The notes: a model not told the origin generated them from the sequence alone. 64,000 nt of DNA from Aquamicrobium sp. (GCA_019739225.1 JAHHDT010000005.1:806001-870000); one strand, 5' to 3'. Shown: positions 7,912 through 17,594, counted from the stretch's first letter. Numbers and translations are program-made.

Positions 7912-10422
7912 ATGTCCAGGGACGCGTTCGCCGCGTCGACCGTTCTGCCCGAAAGCTTCGCTCGCTGGTTCGCCAGCCGGGGCTGGGCGCCGCGCGCCCA
8001 TCAGCTCGACCTGCTGGCGCGGGCGTCAGGCGGAGCCTCGGTGCTGCTGATTGCGCCGACCGGCGCCGGCAAGACACTGGCCGGCTTCCTGCCGTCGCTG
8101 ACCGATCTGGCATCTCGGCCACAGCGCAAGCCGGGCGAGCGCTATCGCGGCATCCACACACTTTACATCTCGCCGCTGAAGGCGCTGGCCGTCGACATCG
8201 AGCGCAATCTCGGCCGGCCGGTCGCTGAGATGGAGCTGGACATCGCCGTCGAGACCCGCACCGGCGACACGCCGGCCCACAAGCGCCAGCGCCAGAAGCT
8301 GGTGCCTCCGGACATATTGCTCACGACGCCGGAGCAGCTTGCGCTGCTGATCGCATCAAAGGATGCGGAACGCTTCTTTGCCGGGCTGAAATATGTGGTT
8401 CTGGACGAACTGCATTCTCTGGTGACCTCGAAGCGCGGCCACCTGCTTGCGTTGGGTCTCGCGCGGCTGCGGCGCTTCGTGCCGGAGTTGCGGACGATCG
8501 GGCTGTCGGCAACGGTGGCCGAGCCGGACGCCCTGCGTCGATGGCTCGTTCCGCAGAGCTCTCCGGAAGCGATGGCCGATGTGATCACCGTCGAAGGCGG
8601 CGCCAAGCCGGTCATCACCATTCTCGATTCCGAGGAGAGGGTGCCGTGGGCCGGCCACTCGGCTCGTTATGCGATCGGCGAGATCTACGAGGCGATCAAG
8701 GCGCACCGCACCACGCTGCTTTTCGTCAACACGCGCTCGCAGGCCGAATTCCTGTTTCAGGAGCTGTGGCGGGTCAACGAGGATACGCTGCCGATCGCGC
8801 TGCACCACGGTTCGCTCGACGTCGCCCAGCGTCGGCGGGTGGAAAATGCGATGGAGGCCAATGCGCTGCGGGCCGTGGTGGCCACATCGACCCTCGACCT
8901 CGGCATCGACTGGGGTGACGTCGATCTCGTCGTCCACGTTGGCGCGCCGAAGGGGGCAAGCCGCCTTGCCCAGCGCATCGGGCGCTCCAACCACCGCATG
9001 GACGAACCCAGCCGCGCAATCCTCGTGCCGGCCAACCGCTTCGAGGTGCTGGAATGCCGTGCGGCACTTGAGGCGAACTACCTCGGCGCGCAGGACACGC
9101 CGCCGCTCCAGCAGGGCGCGCTCGACGTGCTGGCTCAGCACGTGATGGGCATGGCCTGCGCCGAACCGTTCGATGAGGCGGAACTGCTGGATGAGGTGAG
9201 AAGTGCCGCACCCTATGCCGAACTCGATGCCGAAACGTTCGCGCGCGTCGTCGAGTTCGTCGCAACCGGCGGCTATGCGCTCAGGAGCTATGAGCGCTAC
9301 GCGCGCATCCGCAAGACCAAGGACGGGTTGTGGCGCGTCTCGCATCCGCGCTTCGCCCAGCAGTACAGGCTCAACGTCGGCACGATCATCGAATCGCCGA
9401 TGCTGAACGTGCGCATGACCCGACAGCGCGGCAAGGGCGGAAACGTGTCGGGTGGCCCGGTCCTCGGCAAGGTGGAGGAGTATTTCCTCGAAACTCTTTC
9501 GCCCGGTGACACCTTCCTGTTTGCAGGCAAGATGCTACGCTTCGAAGGCATCCGCGAAAACGAGTGCTTCGTCTCCAACGCGGCAGGGCAGGACGCGCGT
9601 GTGCCGGTCTACGCAGGCGGCAAGTTTCCGCTCTCTACCTATCTGGCTGCCGAGGTTCGATCGATGCTGGCGGATTCCGAACGCTGGCGGAAGTTGCCCG
9701 AACAGGTGGCCGACTGGCTTGCCATCCAGGCGGAAAAATCCGTGCTGCCCAAGGCAGGCGATCTGCTGGTCGAGACTTTTCCGCGCGGCAACCGCCACTA
9801 CATGGTCGCCTATCCTTTCGAAGGCAGGCTGGCGCACCAGACGCTGGGCATGCTGCTCACACGCAGGCTGGAGCGCGCCGGTGCGCATCCGCTTGGCTTC
9901 GTTGCCACCGACTATGCGCTCGCGATCTGGGCTCATCCGGATATGGGCGCCCTTTTCCGCAGCGGCGAACTGCCGCTTTCCGCCCTGTTCGACGAGGACA
10001 TGCTGGGCGACGACCTCGATGCCTGGCTGGCCGAAAGCTGGCTGCTGAAGCGCACCTTTCGCGCCTGCGCGGTGATCGCCGGGCTGATCGAGAAGCGGCA
10101 TCCCGGCCAGGAGAAGACCGGCCGGCAGGTGACGGTCTCGGCCGACCTGATTTACGATGTGCTGCGGACGCATGATCCCGACCACATCCTGCTTCGCGCC
10201 ACGCGGGCGGATGCGGCGGCCGGACTGCTCGATGTCAGCAGGCTTGCCGACATGCTCTCGCGGATCAGGGGACGAATCATGCATAAGGACCTGGAGCGAA
10301 TCTCGCCGCTCGCCGTCCCCGTCATGCTGGAGATCGGCAAGGAACGGGTGAAGGGCGAGGCCGACGAGATGCTGCTTTCGGAGGTCGAGGAAGACCTCAT
10401 CCATGAGGCCATGGGAGACTGA
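7912..10422 (+). CDS. ligase-associated DEXH-box DNA helicase (Lhr-Core type)
   Basis: This superfamily 2 helicase has about 836 residues. It has Walker A PTGAGKT near residue 49, a DELH Walker B box, SAT motif 'GLSATVA', a second RecA domain with 'ATSTLDLGIDWG' and 'QRIGRSNH', and a long winged-helix/Lhr C-terminal region. Family knowledge (TIGR04121) is that it translocates 3' to 5' on ssDNA with the ligase-associated repair set. In-frame TTG 7894 and GTG 7900 are alternative starts; ATG 7912 is chosen as the simplest. The stop overlaps the next start (ATGA), so it is translationally coupled to pdeM. Confidence 0.93.
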   Translation: MSRDAFAASTVLPESFARWFASRGWAPRAHQLDLLARASGGASVLLIAPTGAGKTLAGFLPSLTDLASRPQRKPGERYRGIHTLYISPLKALAVDIERNLGRPVAEMELDIAVETRTGDTPAHKRQRQKLVPPDILLTTPEQLALLIASKDAERFFAGLKYVVLDELHSLVTSKRGHLLALGLARLRRFVPELRTIGLSATVAEPDALRRWLVPQSSPEAMADVITVEGGAKPVITILDSEERVPWAGHSARYAIGEIYEAIKAHRTTLLFVNTRSQAEFLFQELWRVNEDTLPIALHHGSLDVAQRRRVENAMEANALRAVVATSTLDLGIDWGDVDLVVHVGAPKGASRLAQRIGRSNHRMDEPSRAILVPANRFEVLECRAALEANYLGAQDTPPLQQGALDVLAQHVMGMACAEPFDEAELLDEVRSAAPYAELDAETFARVVEFVATGGYALRSYERYARIRKTKDGLWRVSHPRFAQQYRLNVGTIIESPMLNVRMTRQRGKGGNVSGGPVLGKVEEYFLETLSPGDTFLFAGKMLRFEGIRENECFVSNAAGQDARVPVYAGGKFPLSTYLAAEVRSMLADSERWRKLPEQVADWLAIQAEKSVLPKAGDLLVETFPRGNRHYMVAYPFEGRLAHQTLGMLLTRRLERAGAHPLGFVATDYALAIWAHPDMGALFRSGELPLSALFDEDMLGDDLDAWLAESWLLKRTFRACAVIAGLIEKRHPGQEKTGRQVTVSADLIYDVLRTHDPDHILLRATRADAAAGLLDVSRLADMLSRIRGRIMHKDLERISPLAVPVMLEIGKERVKGEADEMLLSEVEEDLIHEAMGD

Positions 10423-11135
10423 TGAACGTCGCACCGGAAAGACACGGCTTTACGCGCGGCTCTGGCATGATCGCCATTGCCGGTGAGGTCGCGCTGTGCG
10501 ATCCGCGTGGCGCGCTGTTCTTTCCCGACATGCGGCTGCTTGTGGTTTCGGATCTGCATCTTGAGAAAGGCTCGGCCTTCGCGCGGCGCGGCCGGCTGCT
10601 GCCGCCCTACGATACAGGCGCGACCCTGGACCTTCTGGATACGGTGATAGCCGATCACCGCCCCACGACGGTGATCAGCCTCGGCGACAGCTTTCACGAC
10701 GGTTTCGGGGCGGAGCGTATGCCGTCCATCTATCGTGACAGGCTGCTTTCGCTGATGGCGGGCCGTGAATGGATCTGGGTCGCCGGCAACCACGATCCCG
10801 ACGCGCCGGCCGACCTTCCGGGCCTCGTCGCGGGTGAACTGGCGCTCGGCGGTCTGCGGTTCCGGCACGAGCCCCTTGCCGGCGCCGAGCCCGGAGAGAT
10901 TGCGGGTCACCTTCACCCCGGGGCGGTCGTTGTCCAGCGCGGCCGCGCCGTGCGTCGCCGCTGTTTTGCCACCGATGGCGAGCGGCTCGTCATGCCGGCC
11001 TTCGGCGCCTACACCGGCTCTCTCAATGTTCTGGACAAGGCCTATCGAGGACTGTTCCGGTGGGAGCGTTTCTTCGCCCACATGCTCGGCACCAGCCGGG
11101 TTTATGCGGTGGCTCACCACCGGCTGCACCGCTGA
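10422..11135 (+). CDS. pdeM: ligase-associated DNA damage response endonuclease PdeM
   Basis: This 237-residue metallophosphoesterase shows the expected metal ligands in order: DLHLEKG, GDSFHDG, GNHDPD and GHLHPG. The homologue from Pseudomonas putida is a Mn-dependent DNA nuclease encoded with Lhr-Core, exonuclease and ligase. Its ATG overlaps the helicase stop by one base, so the two form an operon. Its TGA (11133-11135) sits directly against the stop codon of the convergent DUF3429 gene, together making TGATCA. Confidence 0.93.
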   Translation: MNVAPERHGFTRGSGMIAIAGEVALCDPRGALFFPDMRLLVVSDLHLEKGSAFARRGRLLPPYDTGATLDLLDTVIADHRPTTVISLGDSFHDGFGAERMPSIYRDRLLSLMAGREWIWVAGNHDPDAPADLPGLVAGELALGGLRFRHEPLAGAEPGEIAGHLHPGAVVVQRGRAVRRRCFATDGERLVMPAFGAYTGSLNVLDKAYRGLFRWERFFAHMLGTSRVYAVAHHRLHR

Positions 11136-11588
11136 TCAGTTAGCTGCCACGAAAGCAACCAGCATCGCCGTGACGGCAAGGAAGGTCATGCGGCTGCGCA
11201 AACGGCCATACCATGCTGGCAGCTCTCCCTGATGGACCGCGAAAGCGTCCCACGCTCCCTGCGCCGCTAACGCGATGGCAAGCAGCACGAATGCGCCGTT
11301 GCTCGGCAACAGCGGCGACATCCAGGCGACGACGACAAGCGCTGCCGCGCCGCCTGCCGTGCGCACCGAAGGTGCGAAGCCCCAATGTGCGCCGGCGGCG
11401 AAGGTAAGCATCAGCGCGCCATAGCTCGACAGCAATGCTGCCGTCAATTCGCGCCATGGATGTGTCGCGTCGATGCTCGCAAGCCAGATTGCCAGCACCC
11501 ACATCGGCAGCAAGGCGGCATATGCGAAACGGCTGATCGAGCCGCTTTGCGGGACGTCGTTCTTGCCGTCGCCGTCCCAATCGCTCAC
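11136..11588 (-). CDS. DUF3429 domain-containing membrane protein
   Basis: This 150-residue protein has about five hydrophobic helices ('LPMWVLAIWLASI', 'SSYGALMLTFAAGAHWGF' and so on). The 'SYGALMLTFAAGAHWG' segment is the hallmark of DUF3429, an uncharacterised inner-membrane family. It lies 5 bp downstream of the TIGR02186 gene on the same strand and is probably the last gene of that operon. Function is unknown. Confidence 0.85.
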   Translation of the reverse strand: MSDWDGDGKNDVPQSGSISRFAYAALLPMWVLAIWLASIDATHPWRELTAALLSSYGALMLTFAAGAHWGFAPSVRTAGGAAALVVVAWMSPLLPSNGAFVLLAIALAAQGAWDAFAVHQGELPAWYGRLRSRMTFLAVTAMLVAFVAAN

Positions 11589-11593
11589 GCCGG

Positions 11594-12397
11594 TCAGTCC
11601 TTGCGGAAGACGACGCGCCCGACCCAGCCGGTGAGGAAGGCCAGCGCCACAGCAGCCACCCCATACAGGAAGCTGTTCTCCTGCGCCGCGCGGAACAAGC
11701 GCTGCTCGAAACCGGCCTTCTGGATCGAGAGCTGCGCGGAGCTTTCGTCGATGAAAGCGCCGTTCTTGAAAAGGAACGCGCGTGCCCTGTGGGTGCCGAC
11801 CGGAACGTTGGGCGCCAGGTGCAGCGTCGCCCGGAAAAGACTTTGCGACAGGAAATGCACGCCACCGATGCGCTCACTGAACAGCTCCGACGCCTTCTTG
11901 CGGTCGCGCAGGGCGGCGGTGAATTCGGTGATTGTTTCAGGGTCGCCCGTCTTGTTGGCCGGGATCAGGGTGATGTTGTCAGCTCCCAGCGCCATCTGGC
12001 GATAGCTCGCCGGATTGGTCACGTCCTGCCAGGCGCGTGTGGTGGCGACCGAATAGGAGACCGGAACGCTGACGAACGTCTCGGACTGGGTGTTGATCCA
12101 CATGCCGAGCACACGGTTCTTCTTGCGAACGACCACGGGGCGGGGCGGGCCTTCCAGCACCACGATGACGTCATAGCGGCCGTGCCGTGCGATGAGCGGA
12201 TCGGCGTTGTCCAGCGCGCCGAAGATGGTCAGATCAGCGCCGGAGAAGTCCGCCGTGATCGACACGCGGTCAGTCGAGAGGCCGATCTGGATATTTTCCG
12301 GATTGACCGTTTCCGGCGCCTGGGCCGCAGCCGGCGTCAGCGGCAGCAGAAGGGCTATCAGCGTTGCCATCAGGGCTGCGGGACGGACGAAGACCAT
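11594..12397 (-). CDS. TIGR02186 family protein (secreted/membrane-anchored)
   Basis: This 267-residue protein has an N-terminal signal peptide (cleavage near AAAQA at 26), a beta-rich periplasmic region beginning 'NIQIGLSTDRVSI' and a C-terminal membrane helix ('FLYGVAAVALAFLTGWVG') followed by RKD. This is the pattern of the alphaproteobacterial TIGR02186 family, which is nearly always linked to a TauE/SafE permease. That gene ends 3 bp upstream here, so the two are co-transcribed. It could be an accessory subunit of the permease; the role is not established. Confidence 0.87.
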   Translation of the reverse strand: MVFVRPAALMATLIALLLPLTPAAAQAPETVNPENIQIGLSTDRVSITADFSGADLTIFGALDNADPLIARHGRYDVIVVLEGPPRPVVVRKKNRVLGMWINTQSETFVSVPVSYSVATTRAWQDVTNPASYRQMALGADNITLIPANKTGDPETITEFTAALRDRKKASELFSERIGGVHFLSQSLFRATLHLAPNVPVGTHRARAFLFKNGAFIDESSAQLSIQKAGFEQRLFRAAQENSFLYGVAAVALAFLTGWVGRVVFRKD

Positions 12398-12400
12398 GCC

Positions 12401-13330
12401 TCAGATCCCCGACAGCGACGACAGGGAGTAAAGCGAGTTCGGACGGACGAAGAGGTCGAAGGCGAGCCTCAACGCCACTGCCACTACGAGCAGTGCGAGC
12501 AGCGCGCGCAATTGCTCGCCGCGCAGCTTCTGCCCGGCCTTTGCGCCGTATTGGGCACCGGCAACGCCGCCGATCATCAAAAGGAAGGCGAGCACCACGT
12601 CGACCGTCTGGTTGGTGGTGGCGTGGACGATGGTGGTGTAGGCGGCGGTGAAGACGATCTGGAACAGCGAGGTGCCGATGACGACGTTTGTCGGCACCTT
12701 CAGCAGGTAGATCAGGGCCGGCACCATGATGAAGCCGCCACCCACGCCCATGATGGAAGCAAGAAAGCCGATGATCGCGCCCAGGCCGAGCACGGGGATC
12801 ACGCTGACGAAAAGCTTGGAGGCGCGGAAGCGCATCTTGAGCGGCAGGCGGTGAATCCAGTTGTGCTGGCCAGGTTTTCGCAGTGATGGAGCCGCGCCGC
12901 CTGCTGCCCTGCGCATCGCCCGCACGCTCTCGATCAGCATCATGCTGCCGACCGTCCCTAGGAGCGCCACGTAGAGCAACGAGACGAACAGGTCGAGCTG
13001 GCCGACGCTGCGCAGCAGCGAGAAGACCCACACGCCCACGGTGGAGCCGACGACGCCGCCGGCCAGCAGCACAGTTCCGAGCTTGAAGTCGATGGTGCCC
13101 TTCTTGAAATGCGAAAGCGCACCCGAGATCGACGAAGCGATAACCTGATTGGCGCCGGTGGCGACGGCGATCGCAGGTGGAATGTTGTAGAAGATCAGCA
13201 GCGGCGTGATGAGGAAGCCGCCGCCCACACCGAACAGGCCCGACAGGAAGCCCACCGCAGCACCCATGGCCAGAAGCACGACCATGTTGACCGACATTTC
13301 CGCGATCGGGAGATAGATGCCCACCGCCAA
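12401..13330 (-). CDS. sulfite exporter TauE/SafE family permease
   Basis: This 309-residue polytopic protein has about eight helices. The family signature appears twice as 'GFLSGLFGVGGGFLITPLLI' and 'IMGVGGGFIMVPALIYLL', the internal duplication expected of TauE/SafE (DUF81). Such proteins export sulfite, sulfoacetate or related anions; the substrate cannot be told. The predicted start is a TTG (13330) with a nearby GTG alternative. It is first in the operon TauE - TIGR02186 - DUF3429. Confidence 0.9.
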   Translation of the reverse strand: MAVGIYLPIAEMSVNMVVLLAMGAAVGFLSGLFGVGGGFLITPLLIFYNIPPAIAVATGANQVIASSISGALSHFKKGTIDFKLGTVLLAGGVVGSTVGVWVFSLLRSVGQLDLFVSLLYVALLGTVGSMMLIESVRAMRRAAGGAAPSLRKPGQHNWIHRLPLKMRFRASKLFVSVIPVLGLGAIIGFLASIMGVGGGFIMVPALIYLLKVPTNVVIGTSLFQIVFTAAYTTIVHATTNQTVDVVLAFLLMIGGVAGAQYGAKAGQKLRGEQLRALLALLVVAVALRLAFDLFVRPNSLYSLSSLSGI

Positions 13331-13443
13331 GCTCGACTATTCGTGTCCGGACCCTGGAACCGTTCCTGCTTTCGAAGCGGACCAGGACGGTACCCCGTTC
13401 TTGCGCCGACATGTCCACGAAGTCAAACGCCAGAAGGCGATTG

Positions 13444-13465
13444 AATCCCGAAAAACTCCGGGATT
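13444..13465 (-). terminator. hairpin downstream of tauE-side promoter / after podJ-like upstream region
   Basis: AATCCCG (13444-13450) pairs with CGGGATT (13459-13465) around an 8-nt loop. It lies between the end of the leftward PodJ-like gene and the start of the leftward permease gene. No T-run follows on the minus strand, so termination would be weak. Confidence 0.3.
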
Positions 13466-13503
13466 TGAAGGTATTTGCGCTAAAGCGGCGCGCCGCGTCG
13501 CAA

Positions 13504-16500
13504 TTAGCGGCGTTCCAGCAGCGCGCGCACCGTCGGCTCGTCGACTTCGCCCGTGGCATTCATGTCGTTGTCGCCCTGGAAGGCGGCAATGGCGGCCTTG
13601 GTCTTTGCGCCCATGACGCCATCGGCGGGGCCGGCATCGTAACCGTTCTTGTTCAGGATCGTCTGGATGTTGCGGACGGCCTGCTTCATGTCGACGCTGG
13701 CCGTGACCTCGTCACCTTCGCTCCAGCTATCGGGAATCTCGACCGTGTTCGCTTCGGCGTCGACCGGCTTGGCGCGCCAGAGCTCGACCGCGGCGCGGGC
13801 ATTCTCGAGCTGCTCGGGGCGCAATGCCTTGGCAACCTCGTCGCGCTTGGCGGCGGCGTCCTTGTCGCCGGCCTTGGCGACCAGCGCGAACCACTTGTAG
13901 GCTTCCTCCAGGTTCTGCTGCATGCCGACGCCCTTGGCCGCCAGGATGCCGAGATTGAACTGGCTGTCCTGCACCCCGAACTCAGATGCCTCGGCGAACC
14001 AGCGCGCGGCTGAATCGTTGTCGGTCGTGCCGTCCGCGCCCATCGCGTTGAGCACAGCAAGATTGTGCATTGCGCTTGCGTTGCCCTGTGCTGCCGCAAG
14101 CTGGTACCAGGTCTTGGCGGCCTTCACGTCGCGTTCGACGCCAACGCCCTTCTCGTAAAGATTTCCGATGCGGTACTGCGCAGGCGCGAGGCCCTGCTCG
14201 GCCGCTCTCTGATACCACTCGGCCGCCTTGGCCATGTCTTCCTGCGTACCACGGCCTTCCGCATAGCGATTGCCGATCTGGTAGAGCGCCTTGGGATCGC
14301 CGGCGGCCGCGGCCTCGCGCAACGCCACCGGGCCTGCGTCGACCGGTATGGCGGCAAGGGCGTCTTCGGCAGCGTCGGGTATGCTCGCCGTCTCGGTCGC
14401 GATCTCGGCGTCGGGAGCTGCGCTCTCCTGGCTTGCGGTAGCCTGTGCCGCCGCTTCCTGCTGCGGCTCTTCGACCTCGACCGGCAGGGTCGTTGCGGCG
14501 TCTGCGTCAAGCCAATCGGTCGAGACCTCGTCTGCGGTCTGCGGCGGTTCGGCCATCATCGCGCGAGCGGAATCCGGCGCCGTTTCGCCAGCCATGCGTG
14601 CCGGCTTTTCGGGTGCCTCGTCCATGATCTCCGGTTCGACGGCCTGCGCCACCAGCGGCGCGGAGGTGGCGGACGGCGCCGGCGCTGCGGCGACAGGCTC
14701 GTCATTGCCGCCGCCGATTACGGTGCGGCCGATCTGCAGCCCGGCCAGGGCGATGAGAATCGCGGCGATGCCCATCAGGACCGGCTTGCGGCGGCGCTTG
14801 AGGAGACCGCCGAGGCTGAAGCCGCCGGATTTCGACTTCGTCGCCGGCCGCCGCTTCATGATCTCGGCTTCGGCAGCAGCAGCCTGGGCGGCGCGTCGCG
14901 CCGCGGCGATGAAGTCGGCCTTGGCCGTATCTGCATCGGCACCCGACTTCGGCGGCTGGCCGCGTTCGTCGCGAACCCGCTTCATGATGGCGTTGAGATC
15001 CGGCGCTCCGGAGCCCGGTTCAAGTGGCTGGTTGGCCAGTTGGGGATCGATCGGCGCATCGAGCTCGATGCTCGGTGCCGTGTTGTCGCCCTGCTTCTCG
15101 CTGGGCGTTTCGCCGGCAGGCTTCTCGCGACCGTCTTCCTCGGCGGCGATTTTGCGGCCCGAGAGTGCGCGCGTCAGGCCGCCGAGCATCGACATGCGCC
15201 CGCTGCCGGCTTTCGCGCTGGGGCCATCGGCGTCGCCACGAAGCGCATCGGCGGCGGCCTGCGCGGCTGCCGCAGCGGCGGTGCGCCTGGCCCCACGGGG
15301 CGTATCCTTTTCGCTGTCGGGCGCGACCACGTCGTCCCTGGCGGACATCGGGAAAGCCTCGTTCGAAGGCTCGAGCGATGGGGTCCGGTCGGCATCGAGA
15401 AGAGTCTGGCGCTGCGAGGCCGCAGGTGCGGTCTCGCCTGTGCCGCCTGCCTCGATCGTGCCGAGCCTTCCGACGATCTTCAGGAGCGTGTCGTGGATCG
15501 CCTCGAAAGTCTTGGCGTTGCGGTCGTCCGAGCGGCGCGTGAGCGCTTCCAGCGACTTCAGGTCGTCGACCAGACCGGCGACCAGCGGTCCGTCGTTGCC
15601 GGCTCCGGCGAAGCGGCGAACCGTCTCTTCGGCGGCCTGTCGTGCGGCCTCGATCACGTCCTGCCGACTCTGAACGATCGACTGCTCGATCTTGTCGAGG
15701 CGGGGGCGGATGTCTTCAGCGTCTTCCCCTGCCTGCGTTGGCCTGGAAAGATGCGATGTCAGATCCGCGATCTGGGATTCCAGGCTGCGGATCAGGTCCT
15801 TGTCCAGGCCGGGCTGAAGCAGGGAGGATTCGAGCTTGCTCGACATTGTATCCATGCGGGCTTCTAGCGAACGGATGGCCTGTTCGTCCGCCGGTGCGGG
15901 GGGCTGCTGCTCCAGCCGCGCGGCGAGGTCGGCGAAGCGCGCATCCATCGCCTCGATGAAACGGGCGTCATGGGCCGCGTCTGCGCCGCTGCCGTCGAGG
16001 CGCGATGCAACGCTTTCCAGCCGGCGCTCCAGGTCGCGGAAAAGCACCTGCCCCTGAGCGAGCGAATCCTCATGGCGCTGCTCGAGCATCGCCGAGATGG
16101 ACGCGAACCGATCCTCGAGCCCGCGGAAAACATGGTCCATGTCCGGCTGCGCCGGGGCGTGTTCGAGCCTGTCGGAGATCGTGTCGATGCGCTCGGCGAG
16201 GCGCTCGATAACCTGTTCCGGCAGATCGACGCGCTGCGAGATGTCCTCGATCCGGCTGGACAGCGCCGCAAGCTGACCCACGAGTACGCCTGAGGGGTTC
16301 TCCTCGGCGGATTCGTCGAGCTGACGGGCCAATGCCGAGATGCGCGCCTCGATGCGCTCGAACGGTTCGGGGTCGAACGCGCTTGCGCGGCTGGAACCGG
16401 AGGATGCCGCAACGGCGCGGGAAATCTCGTTGAGGCGTTCCTCGATCGCGTCGAGCGCGTCCGGTCCGATGCGGTCCTGATGATGCGCGAACTGATCGAC

Positions 16501-17172
16501 CGTCGTCGCCAGGATTTTCATCTTGTCTTCGAGCGAGCGAAGCGCAACGGAAGTCGGCAGGGCGTTCACCGCTTCGGCGATCTGCTCGAGGCGCGCGCTC
16601 AGCGCCTGCAGGGCCGGGTCGTCCGCGTTGCCGCCGCCGACATTCGCAACCTGGCTGGCGATGTTGCTCCAGCGTTGGTCGAATTCGCTCCAGCGGCGGT
16701 CGAAGGACTGAACGGTATCTTCGCGCGCCAGCTTGCCGAGCGCGTTCTTTACCTGCTCCATTTCAAGCCGCAGCATGTTGACCTGACGGTCGTCGCTCTG
16801 CTCGGCAAGCTTGTGGATCATGCCGGAGAGGCGCTCGAACTCGGCGCGGAGATCTGCGGTCTGGCTTGCCGGTCCCGAACGCTGCAAAGCGTCCTCGATT
16901 TCCTGCTTCAGCGCCGTGAATTCGTGGCGCAGGCCTGAGCCCATCTGGTCGCGCAGGTCGCGGCGAAGAGCGTTCAGTTCCGACGAAAGGTCCGCGGCGG
17001 ACGGGCGATCCTCGCGCCACGCCCGTTCGTATTGATCCGGGCGCTCGTCGTACGGGCGCCGGATCCTCGTCTCCAGATCGTCCAGGCTGCTGGCAATATC
17101 TTCCAGCGAGGTGCTCGCCCGGCGCCTGCGGCCTGCATTGATCGAATCGAGATAGGAGCGTCTGTTGTTCAT
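13504..17172 (-). CDS. PodJ-like polar localization protein (coiled coil, TM, Sel1 repeats, peptidoglycan-binding domain)
   Basis: This 1222-residue protein is predicted to span the inner membrane. Residues 20-570 are rich in coiled-coil heptads. A Glu/Ala/Pro-rich linker leads to a basic stretch and one TM helix at about 797-817. The periplasmic part has a Pro/Ala linker, Sel1/TPR-like repeats at 957-1105 ('ALYQIGNRYAEGRG', 'AQYRIGNLYEKGVG') and a C-terminal peptidoglycan-binding domain at 1163-1220 ('VRNIQTILNKNGYDAGPADG'). The order matches Caulobacter PodJ and rhizobial PodJ1, which organise the cell pole and are under cell-cycle control. Orthology is likely but not proved by eye. Confidence 0.85.
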   Translation of the reverse strand: MNNRRSYLDSINAGRRRRASTSLEDIASSLDDLETRIRRPYDERPDQYERAWREDRPSAADLSSELNALRRDLRDQMGSGLRHEFTALKQEIEDALQRSGPASQTADLRAEFERLSGMIHKLAEQSDDRQVNMLRLEMEQVKNALGKLAREDTVQSFDRRWSEFDQRWSNIASQVANVGGGNADDPALQALSARLEQIAEAVNALPTSVALRSLEDKMKILATTVDQFAHHQDRIGPDALDAIEERLNEISRAVAASSGSSRASAFDPEPFERIEARISALARQLDESAEENPSGVLVGQLAALSSRIEDISQRVDLPEQVIERLAERIDTISDRLEHAPAQPDMDHVFRGLEDRFASISAMLEQRHEDSLAQGQVLFRDLERRLESVASRLDGSGADAAHDARFIEAMDARFADLAARLEQQPPAPADEQAIRSLEARMDTMSSKLESSLLQPGLDKDLIRSLESQIADLTSHLSRPTQAGEDAEDIRPRLDKIEQSIVQSRQDVIEAARQAAEETVRRFAGAGNDGPLVAGLVDDLKSLEALTRRSDDRNAKTFEAIHDTLLKIVGRLGTIEAGGTGETAPAASQRQTLLDADRTPSLEPSNEAFPMSARDDVVAPDSEKDTPRGARRTAAAAAAQAAADALRGDADGPSAKAGSGRMSMLGGLTRALSGRKIAAEEDGREKPAGETPSEKQGDNTAPSIELDAPIDPQLANQPLEPGSGAPDLNAIMKRVRDERGQPPKSGADADTAKADFIAAARRAAQAAAAEAEIMKRRPATKSKSGGFSLGGLLKRRRKPVLMGIAAILIALAGLQIGRTVIGGGNDEPVAAAPAPSATSAPLVAQAVEPEIMDEAPEKPARMAGETAPDSARAMMAEPPQTADEVSTDWLDADAATTLPVEVEEPQQEAAAQATASQESAAPDAEIATETASIPDAAEDALAAIPVDAGPVALREAAAAGDPKALYQIGNRYAEGRGTQEDMAKAAEWYQRAAEQGLAPAQYRIGNLYEKGVGVERDVKAAKTWYQLAAAQGNASAMHNLAVLNAMGADGTTDNDSAARWFAEASEFGVQDSQFNLGILAAKGVGMQQNLEEAYKWFALVAKAGDKDAAAKRDEVAKALRPEQLENARAAVELWRAKPVDAEANTVEIPDSWSEGDEVTASVDMKQAVRNIQTILNKNGYDAGPADGVMGAKTKAAIAAFQGDNDMNATGEVDEPTVRALLERR

Positions 17173-17594
17173 CGAAACGTCCGTCGCCGCTTGGTTGCCG
17201 GCTGGCCGGCGGGTTGCTCATTCTTGTCCGAAGGGTTTCCCGGTGTTCGCCAGCGTTTGGCAGCAGTACTGGTCCCCTCGGCGGAAGGCTCCGTAAGCAA
17301 CGAAAAACAGAATAACCACGGGACTCCGTCCTGCGCACAATTCCCCGAACGTGGTAAACAAGCCGTTAACCTAAATTACCATTTCGCTTATCGCCGTTGA
17401 GCGCGCGCACCCCCTGCGGCAGGATTTCGCACTTGCGGCATAACTTATATGCGCCTATATGCGCGGCAACTGACGGGTCGGCTTGCGATCCGTTTCCGAC
17501 GTTTGGTCCACTTGATCGGATGCTTGTTCGCCCCACTCGCATCCAATCGGCGCTTCCGCGGCGAGCCGAAGCGCAGCGCACGGGGAATTTTGAA
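17173..17594. promoter_or_regulatory. divergent intergenic region between podJ-like gene and merR
   Basis: This stretch of 422 bp has no credible gene. It holds the promoters of the leftward PodJ-like gene and the rightward MerR gene. Visible elements are one GANTC (CcrM) site, GACTC at 17322-17326, a CtrA half-site-like TTAAC at 17366-17370 with an AT-rich flank, and a direct repeat near merR listed separately. Control of the PodJ-like gene by cell-cycle factors is inference. Confidence 0.5.
17446..17464 (+). repeat. short direct repeat TATATGCGC before merR
   Basis: TATATGCGC occurs at 17446-17454 and 17456-17464, one helical turn apart (10 bp) and about 130 bp before the MerR start codon. 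It could be part of the merR promoter or a regulator site. It does not resemble the TGACGTTT palindrome. Confidence 0.4.

Noticed and set aside
14065-15867. Long frames (460-600 residues) opposite the PodJ-like gene
   Set aside because: Low-complexity Ala/Arg/Ser shadows of a coiled-coil gene; the sense frame has TM, Sel1 and PG-binding domains.
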